A stretch of DNA of 64,000 nt from NCBI RefSeq assembly GCF_025376885.1, contig NZ_JAHUBR010000001.1:2963563-3027562 (forward strand). Direction: 5' to 3'. The notes beneath the pieces were generated by a model that was not told the DNA's origin, searched no databases, and saw only the letters and a list, made by a program, of their open reading frames with translations. The stretch is from Pseudoruegeria sp. SHC-113. GTDB lineage: Bacteria > Pseudomonadota > Alphaproteobacteria > Rhodobacterales > Rhodobacteraceae. A program made the translations under genes and the position numbers. Shown one piece after another: positions 8,573-18,002 of this stretch; positions within the stretch are counted from its first letter, which is position 1, and each line of letters opens with the position of its first letter.

Positions 8573-9979
8573 ATGCCCCTCACCGATCCCGACAGGTTGT
8601 TCCCCGCAGAGCCCGGCCAGCGCGCCCTTGCGCGCGCGCTTTATGAAAGCGTCGCTGGCTTGCCGATCATCAGCCCGCACGGCCATTGCGACCCAAGCTG
8701 GTTTGCGCAGAATGCGCGCTTCCCGAACCCGGCAGAGCTCTTCGTGGTGCCTGATCACTACGTCTTCCGGATGCTGGTGAGCCAGGGCGTTTCGCTCTCC
8801 GATCTAGGCGTGCCACGCGTGGATGGCGGCGCGGTCGAGAGCGATCCGCGCAAGATCTGGGCGCGGTTTGCGGCCAACTACCACCTGTTCCGCGGCACGC
8901 CCTCGGCCATGTGGCTCGATCATTCCTTCGAGCATGTCTTCGGCATCGACGAGATCCTGCGCCCCGAAACCGCCGCCGCCACCTATGATCACATCGAAGC
9001 CTGCCTCGCGCAGGAGGCCTTCCGCCCGCGCGCGCTGTTTGAGCGGTTCAACATCGAGGCGCTGGCCACCACCGAAGGCGCGCTGGACGATCTGGCCCAC
9101 CACAAGGCGATCCGCGAGAGCGGCTGGCAGGGCCGCGTGATCACCACCTACCGCCCCGATGCCGTGGTGGACCCGGAGTTCGAAGGCTTCACAGCCAATG
9201 TGGAAGCGCTTGGCGCGCTCACCGGCGAAGATACCGCCAGCTGGCAGGGCTACCTCGCCGCCCACCGCGCCCGCCGCGCCTTCTTCCGCGCCCATGGGGC
9301 GACAGCCACCGACCACGGCCACCCCTCCGCCCGCACCGAGGATCTGGGTGACGCGGCGGCGGCGGCGCTTTTCGCCAAAGTGCTTTCAGGCGCGTTCACC
9401 GCTGAGGAGGCCGATGCTTTCCGGGGCCAGATGCTCACCGAAATGGCGCGTATGAGCCTTGAGGACGGCATGGTGATGCAGATCCACGCCGGATCGCGCC
9501 GCAACCATTCCGTTCGTGTCTTCGCCGAATTCGGCCGCGACAAGGGGTTCGACATTCCGGGCCGCACCGATTTCGTGGGCGCGCTGAAGCCGATGCTCGA
9601 CGCAGTCGGCATGGAGCCCGTCCTCACCATCCTGCTTTTCACCTTGGACGAAACCACCTACGGCCGCGAGTTGGCCCCGCTGGCCGGCGCCTACCCTTCC
9701 TTGCGCCTTGGCCCGCCGTGGTGGTTCTTCGACAGCTTCGAGGGCATCCGCCGGTTCCGCGAAGCCACCACCGAAACCTGCGGCTTCTACAACACCGCAG
9801 GCTTCAACGACGACACCCGCGCCTTCTGCTCCATCCCCGCCCGGCACGATGTCTCGCGCCGTTCGGATTGCGCCTATCTCTCTTCGCTCGTGGCCACGGG
9901 CCGCCTGCGCGAGGCCGAGGCCTTCGAGGTGGCGCAGGATCTGGCCTACGGGCTGGCCAAGGCCGCCTACCGCCTCTGA
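8573..9979 (+). CDS. uxaC: Glucuronate isomerase (uronate isomerase)
   Basis: UxaC converts D-glucuronate to D-fructuronate and D-galacturonate to D-tagaturonate in the cytoplasm, the first step of hexuronate breakdown. At 468 residues it has the normal family length. The metal-binding HGH motif is at residues 36-38 (ISPHGHCDPSWFA), and the C-terminal RRSDCAYLSSLVA region is typical. It heads an operon with kduI, kduD and uxuB and is divergent from a GntR repressor. UxuA (mannonate dehydratase), KDG kinase and KDPG aldolase are not in the window and must be supplied from elsewhere. Confidence 0.95.
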   Translation: MPLTDPDRLFPAEPGQRALARALYESVAGLPIISPHGHCDPSWFAQNARFPNPAELFVVPDHYVFRMLVSQGVSLSDLGVPRVDGGAVESDPRKIWARFAANYHLFRGTPSAMWLDHSFEHVFGIDEILRPETAAATYDHIEACLAQEAFRPRALFERFNIEALATTEGALDDLAHHKAIRESGWQGRVITTYRPDAVVDPEFEGFTANVEALGALTGEDTASWQGYLAAHRARRAFFRAHGATATDHGHPSARTEDLGDAAAAALFAKVLSGAFTAEEADAFRGQMLTEMARMSLEDGMVMQIHAGSRRNHSVRVFAEFGRDKGFDIPGRTDFVGALKPMLDAVGMEPVLTILLFTLDETTYGRELAPLAGAYPSLRLGPPWWFFDSFEGIRRFREATTETCGFYNTAGFNDDTRAFCSIPARHDVSRRSDCAYLSSLVATGRLREAEAFEVAQDLAYGLAKAAYRL

Positions 9980-10006
9980 CATTTCCCGACTACAAACAGG
10001 ACGCCC

Positions 10007-10831
10007 ATGACCCTCACGTCGCAAAACCGCTATGCCATTGACCCGGAGGCCGCCAAGGGCTTCGACACCGAGGCCCTGCGCCGCCATTTCCACGTGGGCG
10101 ATCTGTTTGCGCCCGGTGAGATCCGGCTGGTCTACACCCATTACGATCGCCTGATCCTCGGCTCCGCCGTGGTGGACGCCGCGCCGCTGGTGCTGGATCA
10201 CATGGCCGAAACCGGCACGCCGGGCTTTCTGGACCGCCGGGAGATGGGCATCCTGTGCCTTGCCGACGCGGGCACCGTCTCCGTTGGTGGCAGCCGCCAC
10301 GAGATGGCACGGGAAGAGATCCTCTATATCGGCATGGGCGCAGGCCCGATCACGTTCGAAACCGGCCGGTTCTATATCCTTTCCGCCCCGGCGCACCAGA
10401 GCCACCCCACCCGCCTGATCCGCCACGCCGAGGCCCGCCGCGTGGAGCTGGGCGCGCCGGAAACGGCCAATGAGCGCACCATTTTCCAGTACCTGCACCC
10501 TGACGTCTGCGACAGCTGCCAGCTTGTCATGGGGATCACGCGGTTCAAAGCGGGCTCCGTCTGGAACACCATGCCCGCCCATGTGCATGATCGCCGGATG
10601 GAGGCTTATCTCTATTTCGACATTCCCGAGGCCCAGCGCGTTTTCCACTTCATGGGCCAGCCGCAGGAAACCCGCCACATGGTGATCGCCAACGAGGAGG
10701 CGATCATCTCGCCGCCGTGGTCGATCCATTGCGGCGCGGGCACATCCGCTTACGCCTTTTGCTGGGCGATGGCGGGGGATAACGTCGATTTCACCGATAT
10801 GGACATGATCGCTATGGAGGATCTGCGATGA
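10007..10831 (+). CDS. kduI: 5-dehydro-4-deoxy-D-glucuronate isomerase
   Basis: KduI isomerises 5-keto-4-deoxyuronate, released from unsaturated pectin or ulvan-type oligouronides, to 3-deoxy-D-glycero-2,5-hexodiulosonate. The protein has 274 residues, close to the 278 of the E. coli enzyme. The zinc ligands of the cupin core are visible as His192, His194, Glu199 and His241 (PAHVHDRRMEA and WSIHCG). AGGA precedes the ATG. Its stop overlaps the kduD start by ATGA, which makes translation of the two enzymes of this branch coupled. Confidence 0.95.
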   Translation: MTLTSQNRYAIDPEAAKGFDTEALRRHFHVGDLFAPGEIRLVYTHYDRLILGSAVVDAAPLVLDHMAETGTPGFLDRREMGILCLADAGTVSVGGSRHEMAREEILYIGMGAGPITFETGRFYILSAPAHQSHPTRLIRHAEARRVELGAPETANERTIFQYLHPDVCDSCQLVMGITRFKAGSVWNTMPAHVHDRRMEAYLYFDIPEAQRVFHFMGQPQETRHMVIANEEAIISPPWSIHCGAGTSAYAFCWAMAGDNVDFTDMDMIAMEDLR

Positions 10832-11574
10832 GCGGCACATTCAGCCTGACAGGCAAACGCGCGCTGGTAACCGGCGCAAACACCGGGATCGGGCAGGCCA
10901 TCGCGCTTGGCCTCGCCGAGGCGGGCGCGCATGTGATCGCCGCCGGGCGCTCCTCCTGCGCCGAAACCGTTGAGGCCTTTGCTGCCAAGGGCTGGTCGGG
11001 CGAGGCCATGACGCTCGATCTGGCCGACCCGGCCGCCGGGGCCGCCAAGCTTTCGGAAGCGGGCGATCTGGACATTCTCGTCAACAACGCGGGCATCATC
11101 CGCCGCGCCGACAGCACCGATTACACCGAGGCCGATTGGGACGACGTGATCGACGTGAACATGAAGGCCGTGTTCCTGATGTGTCAGGCCTTCGGCAAAG
11201 CCGCCATCGCCGCCGGGCGCGGCGGGCGGATCGTCAACATCGCCTCGCTCTTGAGCTTTCAGGGCGGCATTCGCGTGCCCGCCTATACCGCCTCCAAACA
11301 CGGCGTGGCCGGGCTGACGAAGATCCTCGCCAATGAATGGGCCACGAAGGGCATCAACGTGAACGCCGTGGCGCCGGGCTACATCGCCACCAACAACACG
11401 CAGGCCCTGCGCGAAGATCCCGTGCGCAATACGGCGATCCTTGAACGCATCCCGGCAGGCCGCTGGGGCGATCCGGCCGACATCGCGGGCGCCGTGACCT
11501 TCCTCTGCACCCCGGCTGCGAACTACGTGACGGGCACCGTGCTGAACGTGGACGGAGGCTGGCTTGCCCGCTGA
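10828..11574 (+). CDS. kduD: 2-dehydro-3-deoxy-D-gluconate 5-dehydrogenase (SDR family)
   Basis: KduD is an NAD(H)-dependent short-chain dehydrogenase that reduces the KduI product to 2-keto-3-deoxygluconate (KDG). The protein has 248 residues with the nucleotide motif TGANTGIG (15-22), NNAG (86-89) and the catalytic Ser140, Tyr153 and Lys157 (YTASK). It overlaps kduI by 4 nt and uxuB by 11 nt, so it sits inside a compact operon. Without kduI next to it the SDR fold would give only a generic call; the neighbour makes the specific function likely. Confidence 0.93.
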   Translation: MSGTFSLTGKRALVTGANTGIGQAIALGLAEAGAHVIAAGRSSCAETVEAFAAKGWSGEAMTLDLADPAAGAAKLSEAGDLDILVNNAGIIRRADSTDYTEADWDDVIDVNMKAVFLMCQAFGKAAIAAGRGGRIVNIASLLSFQGGIRVPAYTASKHGVAGLTKILANEWATKGINVNAVAPGYIATNNTQALREDPVRNTAILERIPAGRWGDPADIAGAVTFLCTPAANYVTGTVLNVDGGWLAR

Positions 11575-13012
11575 CGCGCCACGTCTGAGCCGCGCCGGGT
11601 CTGCCCCCCGGCGCAGCATCGTCCACCTCGGCCCCGGTGCCTTCTTCCGCGCCTTCAACGCTGTCTTCACTGAAGAGGCGATGGCGGCGGAAGGTGGCGA
11701 TTGGGGCATCACGGCGGTGTCGCTGCGCAGCGCAGGCGCGCGCGATCAGATGGCACCGCAAAGCGGGGCCTACACCTCTGTGACGCTGTCCGAGAGCGGC
11801 AACCGCGCGCAGGTGATCGGGGCCATCGTCGAGGTGCTCGTGGCCCCTGAGGATCCCGAAGCCGTGCTCGCCGCACTGGCCGATCCGGCGGTGAAGATCG
11901 TTTCGCTCACCATCACCGAGAAGGGCTATAGCCACAACCCGGCCACCGGCGCGCTTCGGCTGGAGGATGTCGACATCGCCCATGATCTGGCCAACTCCGC
12001 CGCGCCGCGCAGCGCCATCGGCTTCATCGTGGAGGCCCTTGCCCGCCGCCGCGCCGCGGGCGTGGCCCCGTTCACCGTGCTCTCGTGCGACAACCTCCCC
12101 TCCAACGGCCACCTCGCCAAGGGTGTGACGCTGGATTTCGCCCGCGCTCGCGATGCTGGCCTTGCCGCCTGGATCGAAGCCGAAGTGCCCTTCCCCGCCA
12201 CGATGGTGGACCGCATCACCCCGGCCACGACGCAAGCCGATGTGGACGCGCTGGCAGCGGCCGAGGGCTACCTTGATCCGGCCTGCGTGGTGCATGAATC
12301 CTTCCGCCAATGGGTGATCGAGGATCGCTTCGCGCAGGGCCGCCCCGCGTGGGAGGCCGCCGGCGTGCAGTTCGTGCAGAATGTGGACGCCCATGAAACC
12401 ATGAAGCTGCGCTGCCTGAACGGCACCCATTCCACGCTGGCCTATCTGGGCTATCTGGCTGGGCTCGAAACCATCTCCGACGCCGCGCATGATCCGCTCT
12501 TCGCCGCCCTGCTGGAACGGCTCTGGGCCGTGGAGATCCTGCCCACCGTGCCCCAGCCCGAGGGCGAGGATCTGCCCGCCTATACCGCCGCGCTGCTGGA
12601 CCGCTACCGGGATCGCGCCATCCGCCACAGGCTCTGGCAGATCGCCATGGACGGCAGCCAGAAGCTGCCCCAGCGCCTGCTGGGCACCATCGCGGACCAG
12701 CGCGCCAAGGGCGTGCTGCCGCAAGGGCTCTGCCTCGCTGTGGCCGCCTGGATGCGCTACGTGGGCGGCGTGGACGAAGCGGGCCAGCCCATCGACGTGC
12801 GCGATCCGCTGGCTGCGCGTCTGAAAGCGGAGAGCGACGGCGCGGGCGATGCGGCGGGCAAAGTGGCCGTCCTGCTCGCCTTCGGCGAAGTCTTCCCCGA
12901 GGCCCTGGCCACGGATGCCGCGTTCCGCGCCGCCGTGACCGAGGCCTACAGCCGCCTCGCCACGGAAGGCGCGCGGGCCGCGATAGAGGGCTACCTCTCC
13001 GGCGCGGCGTAA
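11564..13012 (+). CDS. uxuB: Fructuronate reductase / mannitol dehydrogenase family
   Basis: This polyol dehydrogenase family enzyme of 482 residues probably reduces D-fructuronate from UxaC to D-mannonate with NADH. Typical motifs are VHLGPGAFFRAF near residue 21, SCDNLPSNG near 170 and KLRCLNGTHS near 280. The start is a TTG inside the kduD tail, chosen because GGAGG lies 5 nt before it; translation is therefore coupled to kduD. Tagaturonate reductase or mannitol dehydrogenase are alternatives within the family. The 3' end overlaps the end of the convergent LysR gene by 22 nt. Confidence 0.9.
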   Translation: MPADAPRLSRAGSAPRRSIVHLGPGAFFRAFNAVFTEEAMAAEGGDWGITAVSLRSAGARDQMAPQSGAYTSVTLSESGNRAQVIGAIVEVLVAPEDPEAVLAALADPAVKIVSLTITEKGYSHNPATGALRLEDVDIAHDLANSAAPRSAIGFIVEALARRRAAGVAPFTVLSCDNLPSNGHLAKGVTLDFARARDAGLAAWIEAEVPFPATMVDRITPATTQADVDALAAAEGYLDPACVVHESFRQWVIEDRFAQGRPAWEAAGVQFVQNVDAHETMKLRCLNGTHSTLAYLGYLAGLETISDAAHDPLFAALLERLWAVEILPTVPQPEGEDLPAYTAALLDRYRDRAIRHRLWQIAMDGSQKLPQRLLGTIADQRAKGVLPQGLCLAVAAWMRYVGGVDEAGQPIDVRDPLAARLKAESDGAGDAAGKVAVLLAFGEVFPEALATDAAFRAAVTEAYSRLATEGARAAIEGYLSGAA

Positions 13013-13896
13013 TCCGCGCCGCTGGCTGCCTTCGGGAAGGCGTCCAGCACCTCACCCACCAGCGGATTGGGAAACCGCCGCTGGCGGGTGATCGCGTAGA
13101 AGCCTTCCGTCACCCCCTCAAGCTGCGCCAACTCCAACAGGCGGCCCGAGGCCAGCTCGTCCTGCACAACAACCGGCGGCAACACCGCGAGCCCCGCCCC
13201 GGCGCGCACCAGAAGGCGCAGCATCGCCATGTCGTCGGCCTCGGCTGCGATGCGCGGCACGATCCCCATCCGCCCGAGCAGCGCATCGATGGAGGCGCGC
13301 AGCGCGGCCTCCGGCGTGGGCAGGATCAGCGCCTCCTGCGCCAGCAGCTCCGCCAGCCCGCGGCCCGCAAGGCCGGGCGGGCCGATCAGGCTCACCGGTT
13401 GCTGCGCGAGCCGATGGACAAGGTAAGGGCTCGCCGCATCCCGCGCGGGCACGAGATTGCTCAGCACAACATCCAGCGCGAGGCTTTCCAGCCCGCGCAG
13501 GAGCTCTGGCAGAGGGCCGGAGCGCAGCACCACTTCCACGTCGTCGCGCCCGATCACCGGGGCGACGAATCCGAATTGGAAGTTGCGCGACAGCGTGGCC
13601 AATGCGCCGACGCGCAGCACACGACGCTCCGCGCCTGCGCCTTTCAGGGTGGCGCTCAAATCTTCTGCAGTGCGGAAAATCGCCTCCGCATGGTCCAACG
13701 CGATCCGCCCGGCCTCCGTCAGCACCAGCCCCCGCCCTTGCCGGGTGAAAAGATCATGGCCCAATGACGCCTCCAAGGCCTTGATCTGAGTGGATAAAGC
13801 GGATTGCGACAGGTTCAGCATCCGTGCCGCGCCCGTCAGCGTGCCATCCTGCGCCACGGCGCGAAACAGGCGGAGGTGGTGGAGATTCAGCGCCAC
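12991..13896 (-). CDS. LysR family regulator (CbbR-like, divergent from dabBA)
   Basis: This LysR-type regulator has about 301 residues. The N-terminal helix-turn-helix is LNLHHLRLFRAVAQDGTLTG followed by LSQSALSTQIKALE, and the effector domain begins near residue 90. It is divergent from dabB, and DAB operons in other bacteria are often adjacent to a CbbR-like LysR activator, so it probably controls carbon uptake. The start is uncertain. I prefer the GTG at 13894-13896, which gives the usual LysR beginning; an ATG at 13930-13932 would add 12 residues but lacks a ribosome binding site. Confidence 0.88.
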   Translation of the reverse strand: MALNLHHLRLFRAVAQDGTLTGAARMLNLSQSALSTQIKALEASLGHDLFTRQGRGLVLTEAGRIALDHAEAIFRTAEDLSATLKGAGAERRVLRVGALATLSRNFQFGFVAPVIGRDDVEVVLRSGPLPELLRGLESLALDVVLSNLVPARDAASPYLVHRLAQQPVSLIGPPGLAGRGLAELLAQEALILPTPEAALRASIDALLGRMGIVPRIAAEADDMAMLRLLVRAGAGLAVLPPVVVQDELASGRLLELAQLEGVTEGFYAITRQRRFPNPLVGEVLDAFPKAASGADYAAPER

Positions 13897-13920
13897 ATCA
13901 ATTCCAAAATACAGAACGTT

Positions 13921-13948
13921 TTGACCCAACATATGTAATTTTTAAAAC
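13921..13948 (+). promoter_or_regulatory. Candidate promoter for dabBA in the LysR-dabB intergenic region
   Basis: TTGACC (13921-13926) is followed after 16 nt by TAAAAC (13943-13948, 4 of 6 matches to the -10 consensus). The stretch is markedly AT-rich compared with its flanks, as expected for a LysR-regulated divergent promoter. No unambiguous T-N11-A box could be singled out by eye. Confidence 0.3.
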
Positions 13949-14001
13949 CATTGCTAGCCGCTAGTTCTCCTCGGAGTTCCATTTCCCCACCGGAGACACC
14001 C

Positions 14002-15564
14002 ATGTTCCCGACCATCGCCACAGCGCTCCTCGCACCGCTTTTTCTGATCCTCGCCGCCCTCGTGATGGCGCTGACACCGGGCCGCCGCCCGGCCACGGTG
14101 CGCTGGCTGCCGGAAGCCGCGAGCCTCGCCGCCCTCCTGCTTTCGGTTGCGGCGATGGCGCAGCTGCTGTTCGTCGGCCCGGCGCAGCTTTCGCTGGTGG
14201 GAGATCCCATCGCCATCGCCTTCGCCTCGGACGCGATCAGCGCCACGATGGCGCTGCTGGTGGCCTTCATCGGCTGGATCGTGATGCGCTATGCCCGCAG
14301 CTATCTGGACGGCGAAGCCCGCGAAGGGCGGTTTCACAGCCTGATGCTTGCCACGCTGGCCGCTGTGCTGCTTCTGGTGCTCTCTGCAAGCCTTCCGGTG
14401 CTGATCGCGGGCTTCCTGCTGGTCGGCGCGGGCATCCGCCAGTTGCTGCTGTTCTACCCCGAGCGCGCCGCCGCACAGCGCGCCGCGGCGAAATTCTCCG
14501 CTGTCTGGCACGCAGGCGACGCCGCTCTGGTGGCCGCGACACTGCTGCTTGGGCTGAGCCTTGGCGCATCCTCCTTTGACGGGCTGGCTACAGCAGCGGC
14601 AGGTGGCCTGAACGCGGGCGCGCAGCTCGCCGTGGCGCTGATCGTGCTGGCCGCGCTGCTGAAAACCGCCGCCTTCCCGGTGCATGGATGGCTCACGGAA
14701 GTGATGGAGGCCCCGACCCCGGTATCGGCGCTGCTCCATGCCGGGATCATCAACGCGGGCGGCGTCATGCTGATCCGTCTGGCGGAACTGGTGCAGGCCA
14801 GCCCCGGCGGCATGGCGGCGCTGGTGATGCTCGGCGGGCTGACGGCGCTGTTCGGCGCAGTGGTGATGCTGACGCAGAGTGCCGTGAAAACGGCGCTGGC
14901 GTGGTCCACCGTGGCGCAGATGGGCTTCATGCTGCTGCAATGCGGCCTTGGGCTCTGGGCGCTGGCGCTGCTGCACATCGTGGCCCATTCGCTCTACAAG
15001 GCCCATGCCTTCCTGTCCTCCGGTGGAGCCGTGCAGGCCGTGGCCGCGCTGCGCCGCCCCGGCCCCGTCGCCGTGCCGGGCCTGAGCGCGGTGCTGAAAT
15101 CCTTCGCCATCGCGCTGGCGATCTACGCCACGATGGCCACGGGCTTCGGCCTTGTGACCGGCGCGAAAAGCGCGCAGGCGCTGGCGCTTGGCACCATGCT
15201 GATCTTCGGGGTGGCCTACCTCGTGGCGCAGGGGCTTGCCGATGCCGCCCCCGCCGCCCTGACCCGCCGCACGGCGCTGGCTTCCTTCGCGGCCGCCACC
15301 GCCTATTTCGGCTTCCAACTGATCGCCGCCGCGATCTGGGGCCCGTATCTTCCGGCCGCCCCCACCCCCGGCGCGCTGGAATGGGCGCTGATCGTGCTCA
15401 CCGTCGTCTCCTTCGGCTTCGTCGCCTTCGCGCAGGCACTGTTTCCCCATTGGTCGCACCACCCGGCGAGCAACGGGATGCGGGTGCACCTTGCCAATGG
15501 GCTCTACCTCAACGCGCTGCTCGACCGCCTGATCGGCGGCTTCAAATCCGCACGCCTCCAGTAA
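14002..15564 (+). CDS. dabB: DabB: proton-conducting NuoL/MrpA-like membrane subunit of the DAB inorganic-carbon system
   Basis: This integral membrane protein of 520 residues belongs to the NADH-quinone oxidoreductase subunit L / antiporter family and has about 13 hydrophobic helices. The core motif [11 protein letters not shown], followed by [13 protein letters not shown], lies near residues 218-245 and carries the lysine and histidines of the ion path. No other Nuo or Mrp subunits are nearby, and the next gene, 22 nt downstream, is dabA. This pairing defines DAB complexes, in which ion flow through DabB is thought to drive one-way CO2 hydration by DabA. The start is the ATG at 14002, with GGAG 6 nt upstream. 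Confidence 0.9.
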   Translation: MFPTIATALLAPLFLILAALVMALTPGRRPATVRWLPEAASLAALLLSVAAMAQLLFVGPAQLSLVGDPIAIAFASDAISATMALLVAFIGWIVMRYARSYLDGEAREGRFHSLMLATLAAVLLLVLSASLPVLIAGFLLVGAGIRQLLLFYPERAAAQRAAAKFSAVWHAGDAALVAATLLLGLSLGASSFDGLATAAAGGLNAGAQLAVALIVLAALLKTAAFPVHGWLTEVMEAPTPVSALLHAGIINAGGVMLIRLAELVQASPGGMAALVMLGGLTALFGAVVMLTQSAVKTALAWSTVAQMGFMLLQCGLGLWALALLHIVAHSLYKAHAFLSSGGAVQAVAALRRPGPVAVPGLSAVLKSFAIALAIYATMATGFGLVTGAKSAQALALGTMLIFGVAYLVAQGLADAAPAALTRRTALASFAAATAYFGFQLIAAAIWGPYLPAAPTPGALEWALIVLTVVSFGFVAFAQALFPHWSHHPASNGMRVHLANGLYLNALLDRLIGGFKSARLQ

Positions 15565-15586
15565 CCGCAACGAAAGGGCAACCAAG

Positions 15587-17965
15587 ATGTTCATGAACCA
15601 CACCACCATCGCCCCGGCCCGAGTCACCGGCCTTTTGCAGGCTGCAGGTGCTGCCGGACGCGCGATCCCGCCCGCCTTCCCGCTCGCGGCCACCGTTGCG
15701 GTGAACCCCTTCCTCGGCCAGACCGGCGAAGACCTTGCCACCACAGCCGCGCGGCTGGCCCGCGTGGCGGGGATCACCGTCACGCGGCCCCGGGCTGCGG
15801 CGCTCGCGCGCATCGCGGATGGCACGATCACCGACGATGACCTCGCCGCCGCGTTGATCGCGCATCCGTCTCCGTTTAAGCCGATGGATCTTGCCATGCT
15901 GAAGGCCAAGGCCCATGCGCCCGCGCCGGAACCGAAAGCCCTGCCCACCGTCGCCGAACTGGCCGCCGAGTCCACCGGCACCGATTGGCCTGCCGTGATC
16001 GAACGCACGATCGGGCTCTGGGCGGCTGGGCATTTCGATCAGGGGCAGGCGCTCTGGATGCCCGACCATGATCGCGGCGCGTTCGCCGCCTGGCAGGCCT
16101 GGGCCAGCCGCGACCTGACGCCCGAAATCGCCGGGCTCACCGGGTTCTGCGCCCATGTCTCCGCCGCGCCCGACACGCCGGAACGCGCCGTGCTGCGCGC
16201 CTGCGAGCGGCTCGGCCTGTCGGAAGCGGCCTCGGAAACCGCCTTCCACCGGCTGCTCACCGAGCTTGGCGGCTGGGCCCAACACGCGCGCTGGCTGCTG
16301 TGGCAGGCCGAACAGGCCGGTGGCAACGACGCCACGCTGGGCGATCTGCTGGCGCTGCGGCTGATCTGGGAAGAGGCACTTCTGGCCCATGTGCCCGAAA
16401 TCGCCCCCCGCTGGGCCGAGACCGTGGCCGCCCATGAGGCCCCCGTGGGGCCGACCCCCGCGCAGGTGGTGGACGCGATCCTTCAGGACGCAAGCGAACG
16501 GGCGCATCAGCGCAAGCTGGCCGGTGCCTTCGCGGCCCCCAGCCCCGCCACCGCGCGGCCTGCGCTGCAGGCGGCTTTCTGTATCGACGTGCGCTCCGAG
16601 GTTTTCCGCCGCGCGCTGGAAGCGCAGGCACCCGGCATTGAAACCATTGGTTTTGCGGGATTCTTCGGCCTGCCGCTGTCGCACCAGCCTGCGGGCTCTG
16701 ATGTGGTGGAAAACCACCTGCCGGTTCTGCTTGCCCCGGCGCTGCATTCCTGCAGCCACGCCATCGAGGAGCGCGAGCAGGCCAGCCGGATCGCGGCCCG
16801 CGCCACCCGCGCCTGGGGGCGGTTCCGGCAGGCGGCTGTCTCTTCCTTTGCCTTCGTGGAAAGCGCAGGGCCGCTCTACGGCGCGAAGCTCGTGAAGGAT
16901 TCCTTCGGCGTGAAAACCGAAAACGCCGCCAGCAGCCCGCCGCCGCAGCTCACCGATGCGCTCAGCCTCGATGAAAAAGCCGCGCTGGCCGCCAAGGTGC
17001 TGAAAGCCATGAGCCTGACGGGCAATTTCGCCCGCATCGTGCTGCTGCTCGGTCATGGCGCGCAGGTGACGAACAACCCCCACGCCAGCGCCTATCATTG
17101 CGGGGCCTGCGGCGGGCACACCGGCGAGGTTTCGGCCCGGCTGCTGGCGATCCTGCTCAACGATCCCGCCACGCGCGAGGCGCTGCCTGCCCACGGCATC
17201 ACCCTGCCGCAGGACACGCGCTTCGTGGCGGGGCTGCACGACACGACGACGGACCAGATCACGCTCTACACCGACGGGCTCTCCAGCGGCCACGGGGCCG
17301 ATCTGGCCCATCTGCGCGGCTGGCTCGACGCTGCCGGCGCGTTGGCGCGGGCCGAACGGGCGCAAAGGCTGAACGGCGCGACCCCGGACAGCCTTGCCCA
17401 GCGCGCGCGCAACTGGGCCGAGGTGCGCCCGGAGTGGGGCCTTGCGGGCTGCGCCGCCTTCATCGCCGCGCCCCGCAGCACCACGGCGGGGGCCGATCTG
17501 GGCGGGCGGGCCTTCCTGCACAATTACGATTGGGAGTCTGACGCGGGCTTCGGCACGCTGGAGCTGATCCTGACGGCGCCCGTCGTCGTGGCGAGTTGGA
17601 TCAGCCTGCAATACTACGGCTCCGCCGTGGCACCGGAGGCCTTTGGCGGCGGCAACAAGCTGATCCACAACGTTGTCGGCGGCATCGGCGTACAGGAGGG
17701 CAACGGCGGACGGCTGCGCGCAGGGCTACCCTTCCAGGCGGTGCATGACGGCGCGGCGCTGGCCCATGATCCGCTGCGGCTCTCGGTCTTCATCGAGGCC
17801 CCGCAGGAGGCGATCAGCGCCGTACTGGCCAGCCACCCCGAAGTGGCGCAGCTGTTTGACAACGGCTGGCTGCACCTTTTTGCGCTCAAAGAGGGCACGG
17901 TGGCGGCGCGCTACCAGCCGGGGCGTGGCTGGCGCGACGAGCATGTGTCTGGCCTCGCCGCCTGA
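15587..17965 (+). CDS. dabA: DabA: carbonic-anhydrase-like subunit of the DAB inorganic-carbon system (DUF2309)
   Basis: This large cytoplasmic, membrane-associated protein of 792 residues belongs to DUF2309/UPF0753. It resembles a beta-carbonic anhydrase and with DabB accumulates bicarbonate. The predicted zinc-site residues are all present: Cys332 and Asp334 in FCIDVRSE, His490 in LLGHGAQ, and Cys505 in [12 protein letters not shown]. The 15-residue spacing of the last two equals that of the Halothiobacillus protein. The gene follows dabB closely and shares its promoter. It gives a cell, even a heterotroph, bicarbonate for anaplerotic carboxylation; no RuBisCO gene is seen in the window. 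Confidence 0.93.
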   Translation: MFMNHTTIAPARVTGLLQAAGAAGRAIPPAFPLAATVAVNPFLGQTGEDLATTAARLARVAGITVTRPRAAALARIADGTITDDDLAAALIAHPSPFKPMDLAMLKAKAHAPAPEPKALPTVAELAAESTGTDWPAVIERTIGLWAAGHFDQGQALWMPDHDRGAFAAWQAWASRDLTPEIAGLTGFCAHVSAAPDTPERAVLRACERLGLSEAASETAFHRLLTELGGWAQHARWLLWQAEQAGGNDATLGDLLALRLIWEEALLAHVPEIAPRWAETVAAHEAPVGPTPAQVVDAILQDASERAHQRKLAGAFAAPSPATARPALQAAFCIDVRSEVFRRALEAQAPGIETIGFAGFFGLPLSHQPAGSDVVENHLPVLLAPALHSCSHAIEEREQASRIAARATRAWGRFRQAAVSSFAFVESAGPLYGAKLVKDSFGVKTENAASSPPPQLTDALSLDEKAALAAKVLKAMSLTGNFARIVLLLGHGAQVTNNPHASAYHCGACGGHTGEVSARLLAILLNDPATREALPAHGITLPQDTRFVAGLHDTTTDQITLYTDGLSSGHGADLAHLRGWLDAAGALARAERAQRLNGATPDSLAQRARNWAEVRPEWGLAGCAAFIAAPRSTTAGADLGGRAFLHNYDWESDAGFGTLELILTAPVVVASWISLQYYGSAVAPEAFGGGNKLIHNVVGGIGVQEGNGGRLRAGLPFQAVHDGAALAHDPLRLSVFIEAPQEAISAVLASHPEVAQLFDNGWLHLFALKEGTVAARYQPGRGWRDEHVSGLAA

Positions 17966-17972
17966 ACTTAAA

Positions 17973-18002
17973 CAACGCGGGCGGGCACCACGGCGTGCCC
18001 GC
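17973..18002 (-). terminator. Intrinsic terminator between convergent dabA and the M24 gene
   Basis: The stem arms GCGGGCAC (17981-17988) and GTGCCCGC (17995-18002) enclose a 6-nt loop. Read on the minus strand the hairpin is followed by a T-rich run (TTGTTTAAG), so it best terminates the M24 gene and may also stop transcripts coming from dabA. Confidence 0.6.

Noticed and set aside
13897..13932. ATG at 13930-13932 as the LysR start
   Set aside because: No ribosome binding site precedes it and it adds residues before the normal LysR beginning. It is kept only as an alternative.
13954..17668. Long antisense frames opposite dabB and dabA
   Set aside because: No start signals or recognisable domains; both are shadows of the conserved plus-strand genes.
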